Positions 26,937 through 35,788 of a stretch of DNA of 50,540 nucleotides are shown here, in pieces. A model generated the notes under the pieces. That model did not search any database. It was not told where the DNA came from and saw only the letters and a program-made list of their open reading frames with translations. The position numbers and the translations under genes are program-made. This stretch comes from Planctomycetota bacterium (GTDB taxonomy: Bacteria; Planctomycetota; Planctomycetia; Pirellulales; PLA5): positions 1 through 50,540 of the forward strand of contig QEVJ01000025.1 in NCBI GenBank assembly GCA_003576845.1, given 5' to 3'. How positions within the stretch are numbered: position 1 is the first letter of the stretch; each line of letters starts with the position of its first letter.

Positions 26937-28352
26937 CTACGCGACGATCTCGCGGATCACGTGGCCGGAAACGTCGGTGAGGCGGAAATCGCGGCCGGCG
27001 TAGCGGAACGTGAGCTTTTCGTGGTCGAAGCCCAACACGTGCAGCATCGTGGCGTGCAGGTCGTGGACGCTGGCCGGGTTTTCGACGGCCTTGAAGCCGA
27101 ACTCGTCCGTCGCGCCGTACACGGTGCCGCCCTTTACGCCGCCGCCGGCCAGCCAGACGCTGAAACCGTAGTGGTTATGGTCGCGGCCGAGCTTCGACTT
27201 GCCGTCGCCGCCGAGTTCGACGCTCGGCGTGCGGCCGAACTCGCCGCCCCAGACGACGAGCGTGTCCTCGAACATCCCGCGGCGCTTGAGGTCGGTGAGC
27301 AACGCGGCGATCGGCCCGTCGATTTGTTCCGCGAGCTTGCGATGGTTGCCCTCGATGTTGTCGTGGTTGTCCCACGGTTGGCCCGCGCCGTGCCAAAGCT
27401 GGACGTAGCGGACGCCGCGCTCGAGCAGCCGCCGGGCGATGAGCGTCTGCCGGCCGTGTACGCCGTCGCCGTAGAGCGCCCGCGTCTCGGCCGTTTCGCG
27501 GGCGAGGTCGAAGGCTTCGGCCGCTTCGGTCTGCATGCGAAAGGCCAGCTCGAACGTCTGAATGCGGGCGTCGAGCCGCGCGTCGAGTCGGCCGGCGCGA
27601 TGCTCGGCGTTGAGTTCGGCGAGCAGATCGAGTTGTCGCCGCTGCGTGGCCGTCGTGGCGTGCGGGTGGGCGATGTTGGCGATCAGCTTGGCGAGTTCCT
27701 GATGCTGCGAGTCGATGTACGTTCCCTGGAACGCGCCGGGCAAAAAGCCCGCCTGCCAGTTCTCCGTGTCCTTGATCGGCAATCCGCCGGGGCACATCGC
27801 GATGAACCCCGGCAGGTTCTGGTTCTCCGTGCCGAGACCGTAAAGCACCCACGCGCCGACGCTCGGCCGAGCTTGGACGGAGTCGCCGCAATTCATCAGC
27901 ATCAGCGACGGCTCGTGATTGGGCACCTGGGCGTACATCGAGCGGATGACCGCGATGTCGTCGATGTGAGCCGCGGTTCGCGCGAAGATGTCGCTGACCT
28001 CGATGCCGCACTTGCCGTAGGGCTGGAACTTGAACGGCGAGGGAAACGCCGCGCCCGTCTTGCGCTCGGTGCGGAGCGTCTCGGGCAGCGGTTGCCCGGC
28101 GTATTTGGCCAGGGCCGGCTTGGGGTCGAACGTGTCGACGTGCGAAGGCCCGCCATTTGCGAAGAAATGAATGACCCGCTTGGCCTTGCCGGGAAAGTGC
28201 GGGGCGCGTGGACTCAGCGGCGCGTTGGCGGCCGAAGCAAGCTCTCCCGACTCGGCGAACAAGGCCGCCAAACCCAAGGCGCCGAAGCCCATGCCGCTGC
28301 GCACGAGCATTTCGCGCCGACTTAGGGGCGCGCTCAATAACCGACCGCTCAT
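26937..28352 (-). CDS. DUF1501 protein (sulfatase-like), Tat-exported
   Basis: 471 residues. The N-terminus carries a twin-arginine signal (SRREMLVRSGMGFGALGLAA). The body has the DUF1501 landmarks: KRVIHFFANGGPSHVDTFDP, RSMYAQVPNHEPSLMLMNCG, RPSVGAWVLYGLG, LLERGVRYVQLWHGAG, LVVWGGEFGRTPSVE, RDHNHYGFSVWLAGGGVKGG. The fold is related to alkaline phosphatase/sulfatase enzymes; the substrate is unknown. DUF1501 genes usually sit beside a DUF1549/DUF1553 cytochrome-like gene, which is missing here. ATG 28352 has a good upstream GGGAGAGCGG ribosome-binding site. The ClpP-like gene lies about 60 bases upstream on the same strand. Confidence 0.92.
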   Translation of the reverse strand: MSGRLLSAPLSRREMLVRSGMGFGALGLAALFAESGELASAANAPLSPRAPHFPGKAKRVIHFFANGGPSHVDTFDPKPALAKYAGQPLPETLRTERKTGAAFPSPFKFQPYGKCGIEVSDIFARTAAHIDDIAVIRSMYAQVPNHEPSLMLMNCGDSVQARPSVGAWVLYGLGTENQNLPGFIAMCPGGLPIKDTENWQAGFLPGAFQGTYIDSQHQELAKLIANIAHPHATTATQRRQLDLLAELNAEHRAGRLDARLDARIQTFELAFRMQTEAAEAFDLARETAETRALYGDGVHGRQTLIARRLLERGVRYVQLWHGAGQPWDNHDNIEGNHRKLAEQIDGPIAALLTDLKRRGMFEDTLVVWGGEFGRTPSVELGGDGKSKLGRDHNHYGFSVWLAGGGVKGGTVYGATDEFGFKAVENPASVHDLHATMLHVLGFDHEKLTFRYAGRDFRLTDVSGHVIREIVA

Positions 28353-28416
28353 GATCCGCTCTCCCGTAACGCCGGGACCGATCCCTGTCGAGACGGATAT
28401 CAAGATACCACACCGC

Positions 28417-28989
28417 CTACGCGCGTGCACGAATCCGTTTGCGCGTGGCGGCACCGTTGGTTTCGACGAACGGCAGCGACTTGAGGTCGATGAGCTCGGC
28501 CAAACCCGCCGCGGCAAGTTCGCGGCCGCCGACGTAACGGCCCGGGTGAATCCACTTGTTGATATCGTCCTGGGCCATGCCGAACATTTCGGCCAGGAGC
28601 ACGTCCATGTCGCGTTCGAGCTGGCCGAAGTGCCTGGCCCATTCGGCCGCTTCGGACAGGCCGACGTGCTCTTCGCTCTGCCACTTCATCGGATGGAACA
28701 AGAGCACGCTGTACGGCGTGACGTACCGCTTGACGCAGGCGGCGAACGGCCAAAGCGCGGCGGACGAGCACTCGCCCGTCACCACGCCGGTCGCCCGCAG
28801 GTTGCGGAGCTTGATGAGCGTGAGCAAGGAGATGGCGCAGTACGGGCTGCCGCCGGGCGAGTCGATGTAGAGCGTGCAGCGCCCGCCGGGCGGAACGCCG
28901 AGCAACTTCTCGGTCAGATCGCCCTCGTTGTCGGTCAAATCGCCGACAAGCGCGATTTCGAGCGGGCCGTCAGGTGCGCGGTCTTCCAT
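28417..28989 (-). CDS. ClpP-like protein with incomplete catalytic triad
   Basis: 190 residues, close to ClpP length. ClpP/crotonase fold features are present: oxyanion segment LYIDSPGGSPYCAISL (about 40-55), nucleophile region GECSSAALWPFAAC (Ser about 76) and the His region YSVLLFHPM (H99). The place of the triad Asp (RDxF in ClpP) reads HPGRYVGGRELAAAGLAELID, so the Asp seems to be replaced by Gly near 150. It may be a weak protease, a regulatory subunit of a mixed ClpP ring, or a non-proteolytic homologue. The N-terminus is short and lacks a signal peptide. ATG 28989 was chosen because the fold starts at once after it. Confidence 0.85.
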   Translation of the reverse strand: MEDRAPDGPLEIALVGDLTDNEGDLTEKLLGVPPGGRCTLYIDSPGGSPYCAISLLTLIKLRNLRATGVVTGECSSAALWPFAACVKRYVTPYSVLLFHPMKWQSEEHVGLSEAAEWARHFGQLERDMDVLLAEMFGMAQDDINKWIHPGRYVGGRELAAAGLAELIDLKSLPFVETNGAATRKRIRARA

Positions 28990-29118
28990 GCGAGTCGTTC
29001 CCCAAAGGTGAATAGCAGCGACGGCCAATCGTAATGGCCGGCGAGAAGCATGTCGAGACGGCGCGGAAGGGAGCGGCGATGCCCGGCGCAGCGGCAACTC
29101 ATCATACCGGGGTCGGGC

Positions 29119-29202
<84 letters not shown>

Positions 29203-29433
29203 TCCAGATTCCGTCCCGGTTTCCAACGCCGCCGCCGCTACCTTCAAGGTATAACCTTGGAAAACCCGCGGAGCAAGGAAAAATCACGCCGCCGCGGTTT
29301 GGGCCGACCGACGGGCGCGCACGAGGTTGCGCGTCCCGTAACGATTCGGGTTGGCCGCTACAATCGTCACATCCCCCGTGCTTACGATCGACGCTCGTGC
29401 CGGAGCGTGACTTTTCCGGCTATATGGCCCAAC

Positions 29434-29439
29434 TATAAT
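29434..29439 (+). promoter_or_regulatory. Possible -10 box of the zinc-ribbon/GYF gene
   Basis: A perfect TATAAT lies 84 bases before the start at 29523. No convincing -35 box lies at the right distance, so this is tentative. Confidence 0.3.
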
Positions 29440-29522
29440 AGAGGTCTGGCGACTTGCGCGACGCGGGCCGCTCGCCGCGACATTTCGGAACAGAGGCATT
29501 TCTCGCGCGCGAGGCAAGCGAG

Positions 29523-30356
29523 ATGGGCATTCGGTTTCAGTGCCCCAACGGGCATAAGATCAACGTCAAGGCCTTTCTGGCCGGCAAGCGGGCACGCTGT
29601 CCCGATTGCGGCGCGAAGGTCGTCGTGCCGTTCGAGTCGCAGGTAACGCCGACGCTTGCGGCCATGCCGGCCTCCGCGCCGGCCGCGACCGAAGCGGCGA
29701 CGAGTTCGGCCGCGGCGAACGGACAGAACGGCGCTGCGAACGGCGCGCCGGCGACGAAACGACCTGCGGCGAGTCCGGTCACGGCGGCGGCGACTGCCCC
29801 GGTTGTAACCGTGGCGACGGCCGCGCCGGTTTCCGCGCATGCGCCGCGCACCGCCGTATCTCCTACGTTCAACGCGAATCTGGCGGCCGCAGCAGCAGTG
29901 GTTTCTGCGCCGATTTCACCGGCAGCCGTCGCGATGCCTGCGGCGGTGATTAGCGACCCGATCGCGGAAGCGCCGCAGGCGGTCTGGTACGTTCGCCCGC
30001 GCACCGGCGGGCAATACGGTCCGGCCCCAGGCGAGATTTTCCGGCAATGGATCGTCCAGCGCCGCGTGACGGCCGATTCGCTCGTGTGGCGCGACGGCTG
30101 GACCGATTGGCGGTTGGCCGGCGAGGTGCTGCCGCAACTAGCGACGCGCACTCCGCCTGCGTTTGCGGCCGCTCCGGGCATGGCGGCGCCGGCGGCCGCG
30201 GCGAATGCGTCTCCCGAAGCGGCCAACGCCCCCGCAGCCCGCTACATCCGCTCGCGGCGGTCCAAGTCGTCGACGATCGCGGCCATCTGCGTGCTCGGCG
30301 TCGTCGCGTTCGCCCTCGTCGGCGTGCTGATCTTCATCCTCACGCGCCAGCCATAG
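29523..30356 (+). CDS. Zinc-ribbon and GYF_2-domain membrane protein
   Basis: 277 residues. A zinc ribbon opens the protein (RFQCPNGHKINVKAFLAGKR then ARCPDCGAKV; CPxGH and CPDCG pairs). A long Ala/Pro/Thr-rich linker follows (about 40-150), then a GYF_2 domain (VWYVRPRTGGQYGP, SLVWRDGWTDWRLAGEVLP), and a C-terminal transmembrane helix (IAAICVLGVVAFALVGVLIF). Such tail-anchored adaptor proteins are common in planctomycetes; GYF_2 domains are thought to bind peptides. No enzyme activity is expected. ATG 29523 is followed by the ribbon at once. Confidence 0.82.
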   Translation: MGIRFQCPNGHKINVKAFLAGKRARCPDCGAKVVVPFESQVTPTLAAMPASAPAATEAATSSAAANGQNGAANGAPATKRPAASPVTAAATAPVVTVATAAPVSAHAPRTAVSPTFNANLAAAAAVVSAPISPAAVAMPAAVISDPIAEAPQAVWYVRPRTGGQYGPAPGEIFRQWIVQRRVTADSLVWRDGWTDWRLAGEVLPQLATRTPPAFAAAPGMAAPAAAANASPEAANAPAARYIRSRRSKSSTIAAICVLGVVAFALVGVLIFILTRQP

Positions 30357-30419
30357 CGTGTAGGACCCGAAACGCAGAGCGGCGAAGGTGGTTATGAAAC
30401 CCGTTTCTGGCGACGTTTT

Positions 30420-30447
30420 CTCCGCGTCTCTGCGTCTCGGCGGTTCA
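30420..30447. repeat. Half-site of the GAACCGCAAAGACGCAG repeat family
   Basis: CTCCGCGTCTCTGCGTCTCG and eight more bases match, in reverse complement, the arm at 16993-17011 in outline (GAACCGCC-GAGACGCAGAG). Only a weak partner arm is seen at about 30370. It lies between the convergent GYF and transglutaminase-esterase genes. Confidence 0.5.
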
Positions 30448-30474
30448 TTTGTCCCTCCTGCGTCGCCAGCGCGC

Positions 30475-32868
30475 TCACTTCCGCTGCGGCATCTGGACTT
30501 CCACTTCCGCCGAGAATACGGCTTTGGGATCGCCTCGTTCGGCGAGCGTCTTGGCGATCGTCGCAACTGTCCGCTCCACGCGGCCGCTGAATAGCGTTTC
30601 GCCCTGCGACTTGATCGCGATCGGCTCGTCGAGCATGCACATCGGGTCGCACAATCGAATCGTCAGCGCGGGCACGTCGCACTTGGCGATGTCGATCGTC
30701 TGGCCGTCGAGCGTGGCGACGACTTCAGCCCGCGAGGGAACTTTACTCGGATCGACGGCAAGCCAATAGAACCGCGAGCCGACCACGTCGTCTTGCTTCC
30801 AGACGATTTTCTTGGGCAGCAGGTTGCGGCGGAAGTCGGCCATCCACGCCAGCGCTTCCGCGTCTTGGCGATCCATCCAGTGCCCCTTACCTTCGTGCAG
30901 TTTGACCAGGTGCGGATAGCCCTCGGGATCGGCCTTGTGCAGTTCGTCGAGCTTGTTGCCCCACTCCGCGGCGACCTTGTTGCGGTTGTAGGCGGCATCG
31001 AGCGCGCCGACGTGAATCGCGAACGGCAGATTCCGCAGCCCCAGCGGCGACGTTTCGTTGGGATGGCCCGCCATCATCGCGGCCGCGGCGAACCGGTCGG
31101 CCATCCGCGGCGCGAGTTGAAACACGCCATCGCCGCCGGCCGAGTAGCCCATGATGTACACGCGGTCGGGATCGACGTCCTCGAACGCGACGAAGTTCTC
31201 GATGAGCCGATCGAACAGCGGGTCGATGTGCCCTTCGTGCCAGAGGTTCCACGTGTCGGTCGGCGCTCGCGGCGCGCAGTACACGCCTTCCTTCGGTTCG
31301 TAGAGCCGCTTCTGGTTTTCCCACTGCGAATCGTTCACGCGCTTGGGCGCCCCGCCGCCGCCGTGCATCGAAATGAACAGGCTGCGTCCCTTCGCGGGTT
31401 TGTCGCCGAAAGCCTTGTAGAAGAACGGCATTTTCTTGCCGCCGTGCGCAAGCTCGCGGGCTTTCATCTCGGCGGCCCGATCGGCGCGGATGCGAGCGGC
31501 GCGGTCCTTACACAGCAGGTCGGCCGCCACCGCCGCCTCTTCACACGTTAGCGGCTTTTTGTAGAACGGCTGCTCGTCGAGTTTCGGACGCTCGGCCGCG
31601 GGCGTCGCCAGGTACTTTTGGAGCGCGGCGATCGTTTCCGTGGCGACTCCCGGCGGTTCTTCCGGCTTCGCCGGCCGCTCGGCGACGATCCAGGTAATCG
31701 GGCCGTTCTTGACGTCGCCCGCGCGAAATCCTTCCTTCCAGCTTGCCGACCCGACCTCGATCTCGGCCGCGTACTTTTCGCCGGTCTTGAGAATCGCCGT
31801 CGCGTGGTCGTTGGCGTCGAACCGCTCGTCGTTCGTCGTGCCCTCGAAAACGAGCTTGCCTTCGGCGTCGAAAAGCTTGAGTTTGGCACGCTGCCGCTCG
31901 CCGCCGCGGCGGTCGAGCAGGCGAAACATGACGCGCTGCGAGCCTTCCGGCGCCTTCGCAGCGCGGTTGAGATACCGGTCGGTGACGTTCACGGCGTGGA
32001 CGTAGTCGATATCGCGATCCCACACGAGCGGAAACTTCTGCGGCGTCCGGCGATAGCTGACCGCATAAATCGCATGCAGCGGATGCTCGCGATCGGCCGT
32101 CGACGCGCGGCCGATGAACCACGCGCTGTCGAGCTTCGTGCCGTCCGGTTCCGCCGCGCCGGTGAAATGCCAGCCGTCGTCCCAGACTTCTACCCACGAG
32201 TGATTGCCGCTCTTGTCGGACCACAGCGGCGTGCCCACGAACCTCGCCGGAACCCCGACGGCGCGGCAAGCGTCGATGAGCAGCACGGACAGGCCGGTGC
32301 ACGACGCCAGGCCCGATTCGATCGACTCGTACGGCGCCTGATCGGCTCGGCGGCGCTGGGTCGAATAGCGGACCTTGAGCAGCGGAAAGATTTTTTGGTT
32401 GAGCAGCGCTGCCGCCTCGCCCGGCGTCTTGGCGTCTTTCACCAGCGGCGCGAACCGCTCGTAAAAATCTTTCCGCCAGTTGTCGCGGCGCTCGTTGATG
32501 TTCGCATACGGCAACACGTCGTTGAAGAACACGTCCTCTGGCAGTTTGTCCTTCCATGGCGCGGCGTCGCGGGCGGCATGCGCCAGCTTTACGTTTTCCA
32601 GCAGAAACTCGGCGGAGAGCTCCTTCAAGTCGCGCCCCGGCATGTGCTCGACCAGGAACCGCATTCCCGGTTGTTGTTCACCGGGAGCGGAGTCGAGTGC
32701 CTTTTGGATCTGCTCGCGGTTTTCGCTGGCGCGGGCAAGAGCCGACTCGATGGCAGCGATGTTCTCCAAGGTTGTCGCCGTCGCATCAGGCTCGGCGGCG
32801 CGAACAAACACAGCCGATGCGGCGAACAGCGATGCAACCAGTAGACCGCGGCCAATCGTCGAGAGCAT
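30475..32868 (-). CDS. Exported transglutaminase-like / alpha-beta hydrolase esterase fusion
   Basis: 797 residues with a signal peptide (LLVASLFAASAVFVRAAE). The first part is a transglutaminase-like core: GLASCTGLSVLLIDACRAVG (Cys about 190), VGVPARFVGTPLW, NHSWVEVWDDGWHFTGAAEP (His and Asp). A Gly-rich beta domain follows. The second part (about 480-700) is an alpha/beta hydrolase of the esterase/phospholipase type: oxyanion ISMHGGGGAP, nucleophile YIMGYSAGGDGVF (Ser about 575) and the His segment HEGKGHWMDRQDA. A C-terminal beta domain closes the protein. It probably acts on peptides and esters in the periplasm or outside. The domain pair in one chain suggests one substrate with both isopeptide/peptide and ester bonds, but this is inference. 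Confidence 0.88.
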   Translation of the reverse strand: MLSTIGRGLLVASLFAASAVFVRAAEPDATATTLENIAAIESALARASENREQIQKALDSAPGEQQPGMRFLVEHMPGRDLKELSAEFLLENVKLAHAARDAAPWKDKLPEDVFFNDVLPYANINERRDNWRKDFYERFAPLVKDAKTPGEAAALLNQKIFPLLKVRYSTQRRRADQAPYESIESGLASCTGLSVLLIDACRAVGVPARFVGTPLWSDKSGNHSWVEVWDDGWHFTGAAEPDGTKLDSAWFIGRASTADREHPLHAIYAVSYRRTPQKFPLVWDRDIDYVHAVNVTDRYLNRAAKAPEGSQRVMFRLLDRRGGERQRAKLKLFDAEGKLVFEGTTNDERFDANDHATAILKTGEKYAAEIEVGSASWKEGFRAGDVKNGPITWIVAERPAKPEEPPGVATETIAALQKYLATPAAERPKLDEQPFYKKPLTCEEAAVAADLLCKDRAARIRADRAAEMKARELAHGGKKMPFFYKAFGDKPAKGRSLFISMHGGGGAPKRVNDSQWENQKRLYEPKEGVYCAPRAPTDTWNLWHEGHIDPLFDRLIENFVAFEDVDPDRVYIMGYSAGGDGVFQLAPRMADRFAAAAMMAGHPNETSPLGLRNLPFAIHVGALDAAYNRNKVAAEWGNKLDELHKADPEGYPHLVKLHEGKGHWMDRQDAEALAWMADFRRNLLPKKIVWKQDDVVGSRFYWLAVDPSKVPSRAEVVATLDGQTIDIAKCDVPALTIRLCDPMCMLDEPIAIKSQGETLFSGRVERTVATIAKTLAERGDPKAVFSAEVEVQMPQRK

Positions 32869-32932
32869 GTCGAGCGTGTCCTGCGAGAATTCGAGAAGCG
32901 GGAGCCGGTCCGATGGCCGAACCGAAACGCCG

Positions 32933-32961
32933 ATTATAATTTGCCGCGATGGCCGTTTCAC
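32933..32961 (-). promoter_or_regulatory. Possible promoter of the transglutaminase-esterase gene
   Basis: Minus strand GTGAAA (32961-32956) and perfect TATAAT (32938-32933) spaced by 17 bases, about 65 bases before the start at 32868. The ATTATAAT core also reads as TATAAT on the plus strand. Confidence 0.45.
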
Positions 32962-33112
32962 GAGGGTATTGCCCAATCGCCGAGGCAGCGGGCGCCGCCT
33001 CGACCGGCACTTGTATCCGCGAACCCAAACCGCGAGAATCGCATCTTTGCATCGCCGGGAACATAAATCGCTTTAACCTCCATCCACCGTCCGTAGGAGG
33101 CGGCATGTCGAG

Positions 33113-34720
33113 TTGACACGACGCACACCCACCAGGCTCTCGCTTCTGTTTCTGGCGGCCGCGGCGATGTTCGCGGCATTCTCGCCGCTTTCCGCGCAAG
33201 AGCTCGACCCAGCTCTGGCCGATCGCGTCCGGGCCCGCCTCGCCGACGGCGCGATCCACTGGGGCGGCGATGACGAAGGGGGCGCGCCCTACCAGTTCCG
33301 CGACGCGAACGATCCCAACAAGGTCGTCGGCTTCGAAGTCGACGTGATGGACGCCGTCGCCCGCAGTCTCTCCAAACGTCTCGGGACGCCGATTCGCGCC
33401 GAATTCGCCAAGTACGAATGGGTCTCGCTGCCGCAGGGCCTGGCCAAGGGCGATTTCGACGTCATTGCCAGCGGGATGGAGATGACCGCCGAAAACCGCG
33501 AGAAGATGCGGTTCTCGCGGCCGTATTACGTTTATTCGCAACAGCTCGTCGTGCGGGCGGACGAAACGCGCATCAGCGCGCTGGTCGACTGCCGTCCACT
33601 CGCGGTGGGCACGCTGTCGCAGTCGGCCGCCGAGCGCATTCTGCAAGAATACGGCATCACCCGCATCCAATCGTTCGAGGGCCAGACCGAGCCGTACCGC
33701 GACTTGGAACTCGGCCGCATCGACGCGGTGCTGCTCGACCGGCCGATCGCCGTGTATTACGCGGGCGCGAACCCACGGCTCAAGTTCGTCGGAGAGCGAA
33801 TCGGACAAGGCTACTACGGCTTGGGAATGCGGCACGAAGACGCGGACCTTGCCGCGGCGCTCGACGCCGCGCTCGGCGACACGATGACCTCCGGCGAATT
33901 GCAGCGCATCTTCCGCAAATGGAAGCTCTGGAACGAGGATCAGGCGGCGCTTGCCTCGCGGCCCAATCCGGCCGAACTCGCGGGCCTGGGCTTCGACGCC
34001 GAGGGAAAACCGCTCGACGCCCAAGCCACGGGCGACGACCGCACGGCCGGCGACATCGCGAGCGAATCCGCGAAAGCCTGGACGTTCGATCGCTACGCGC
34101 CGCTGCTCGTTCGCGCGGCCGGAATGACCGTGTTTCTCTCGGTCGCGAGCATGGCGCTGGCGATGACCCTGGGGCTGGTGATTTGCGTGCTGCGGCTCTA
34201 CGGGTTCGCGCCGCTGCGGTGCGCGGCGCTGGCATACGTCGAATTCTTCCGCGGCATTCCGCTGTTGCTCTTGCTCACGTTTCTGTATTTCGGTTTGCCG
34301 GAACTCGGCGTCGACATCGGCGCGATCACGGCGGCGATTCTCGGCTTCGGCCTCAACTACGCCGCCTATGAAGCGGAGATTTATCGCAGCGCGATCGAAT
34401 CGGTCCCGCGCGGGCAATGGGAAGCCGGGCGGGCCCTCGGCATGTCCGAGCCGCTCACGTTTCGCCGCGTGGTTTTTCCTCAAGCCTTTCGCACCGCGCT
34501 CGGGCCGATGACAAACGACTTCGTCGCCATGTTCAAGGACACGAGCCTGGTGAGCGTGATCGCGGTGCGCGAGTTGACGAAGGAGTATCAGATTCTCGCC
34601 CGGTCGAGCCTCAAGTACGTCGAGCTCGGCCTGTTGACGGCGGCGCTTTATCTGGCGATGTCGGTGCCGCTGGGTTACTTGTCGCGGTATCTCGAAAAGC
34701 GCTGGGGGGCGGGCCGATGA
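33113..34720 (+). CDS. Amino-acid ABC transporter: binding protein fused to permease
   Basis: 535 residues. Signal peptide (LSLLFLAAAAMFAAFSPLSA), then a family 3 solute-binding domain (about 45-285: VGFEVDVMDAVARSL, FDVIASGMEMTAENREKMRF, RPYYVYSQQLVVRAD, GYYGLGMRHEDADLA), then a His/Glu/Gln-type permease (about 340-530) with several membrane helices and the EAA loop EAGRALGMSEPLTFRRVVFP. It imports a polar amino acid with the ATPase encoded next. Fused binding protein-permeases are known (for example GlnP of lactic acid bacteria). The start TTG 33113 is unusual: the Shine-Dalgarno TAGGAGG (33094-33100) is 12 bases upstream and a three-codon ATG reading frame (33105) lies between, ending in a TGA that overlaps the TTG. 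Confidence 0.92.
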   Translation: MTRRTPTRLSLLFLAAAAMFAAFSPLSAQELDPALADRVRARLADGAIHWGGDDEGGAPYQFRDANDPNKVVGFEVDVMDAVARSLSKRLGTPIRAEFAKYEWVSLPQGLAKGDFDVIASGMEMTAENREKMRFSRPYYVYSQQLVVRADETRISALVDCRPLAVGTLSQSAAERILQEYGITRIQSFEGQTEPYRDLELGRIDAVLLDRPIAVYYAGANPRLKFVGERIGQGYYGLGMRHEDADLAAALDAALGDTMTSGELQRIFRKWKLWNEDQAALASRPNPAELAGLGFDAEGKPLDAQATGDDRTAGDIASESAKAWTFDRYAPLLVRAAGMTVFLSVASMALAMTLGLVICVLRLYGFAPLRCAALAYVEFFRGIPLLLLLTFLYFGLPELGVDIGAITAAILGFGLNYAAYEAEIYRSAIESVPRGQWEAGRALGMSEPLTFRRVVFPQAFRTALGPMTNDFVAMFKDTSLVSVIAVRELTKEYQILARSSLKYVELGLLTAALYLAMSVPLGYLSRYLEKRWGAGR

Positions 34721-35475
34721 GCGAAACCGATTCCTTCATTGCCTTCGACAACGTCCGCAAGGCGTTCGGCGAGCGAGTGGTGCTCGACGGCGTGACGCTC
34801 TCGATTCGCGCCGGCGAAACGGTCGCCCTGCTCGGTCCCAGTGGCGGCGGCAAGTCGACGTTGCTGCGGACCGTGAACGCACTGTGCGATTTCGACGCCG
34901 GCGCGATTTGCGTCGGGCCGCACGTACTCGAGAGCCGCGGCAACGGCAACCAGACGGAAGCGGTCCGGCAGATTCGCCGGCTCGTCGGGATGGTGTTTCA
35001 AGACTTCCAACTCTTCCCGCACCTGACCGCGCTCGAAAACATCGTCGAGGCGCCGATGCACGTCGCCGGCAAGCCGCGCGCGGCGGCGGTCGAGACGGCC
35101 CGGCGGCTTTTGGAACGGGTCGGGCTGGCGGATCGCGAAAACGCCTACCCAAGCCAGCTTTCCGGCGGGCAGAAGCAGCGCGTGGCGATCGCCCGGACGC
35201 TGGCCATGGAGCCGACGTGCCTGTTGTGCGACGAGATTACGAGCGCTCTGGACCCGGAACTCAAGCACGAGGTGCTAGAGGTCCTGGACGACCTGCGGCG
35301 CGACGGCATGACGCTGATTCTGGTCACGCACGAGATCGGGTTCGCCCGGCGGGCGGCGGATCGGGTGGTGGTTCTGTGCGGCGGCCGGATTCTCGAAGAA
35401 GGCCCGCCGAGCCAGGTCCTCGATGCCCCGCGGCACGAGCGGACGCGGCAGTTTTTGGAGCGGACGCTGGCCTAG
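34717..35475 (+). CDS. Polar amino-acid ABC transporter ATP-binding protein
   Basis: 252 residues, normal for GlnQ/HisP-type subunits. Walker A GPSGGGKST, Q-loop VFQDFQLFPHLTALEN, ABC signature YPSQLSGGQKQRVAIARTLA, Walker B with CLLCDEITSALDPE, and the switch histidine in LVTHEIGFARRAADRV. The start ATG overlaps the permease stop as ATGA, so the two genes are coupled into one importer. It energises uptake from the cytoplasmic side. Substrate among polar amino acids is not set by the sequence. Confidence 0.95.
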   Translation: MSETDSFIAFDNVRKAFGERVVLDGVTLSIRAGETVALLGPSGGGKSTLLRTVNALCDFDAGAICVGPHVLESRGNGNQTEAVRQIRRLVGMVFQDFQLFPHLTALENIVEAPMHVAGKPRAAAVETARRLLERVGLADRENAYPSQLSGGQKQRVAIARTLAMEPTCLLCDEITSALDPELKHEVLEVLDDLRRDGMTLILVTHEIGFARRAADRVVVLCGGRILEEGPPSQVLDAPRHERTRQFLERTLA

Positions 35476-35788
35476 CCGCTTATCTTCACAGGCGCGGCCA
35501 TCACGAAGTGTTGTCAGAGTTTCCGTACAGTATTCCGTTCAGCAAAACGCCCGCGCTGCCCACTGCTCACGCTCCGCTCAAACTCTCACCGCCCGCGGCG
35601 ATTGCCCGAAAAACCGTATTCGCTCCAAATCACAGAACCTTGGCAGTCGGACCAGAAATTTGCTTGACCGCCAAAACCGGCGGGCTAACAATTCGGATAG
35701 TTGACTGCACCTTCGAAATTAGCCCCACCGCGGCGTGTCTCTCTGGACCTTGCCTGCGCCGCCGTTTACTCTCTCCGGCCGTCGATCT
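35476..35788. other. Intergenic region, no gene seen
   Basis: 313 bases between the ATPase gene and the CobB/CbiA-like gene. It holds ACAGTATTCCGTT, also seen at about 40634, and a degenerate GCCCACTGC repeat. An in-frame GTG at 35735 could extend the next gene by 18 codons. No other coding region or RNA was recognised. Confidence 0.5.
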
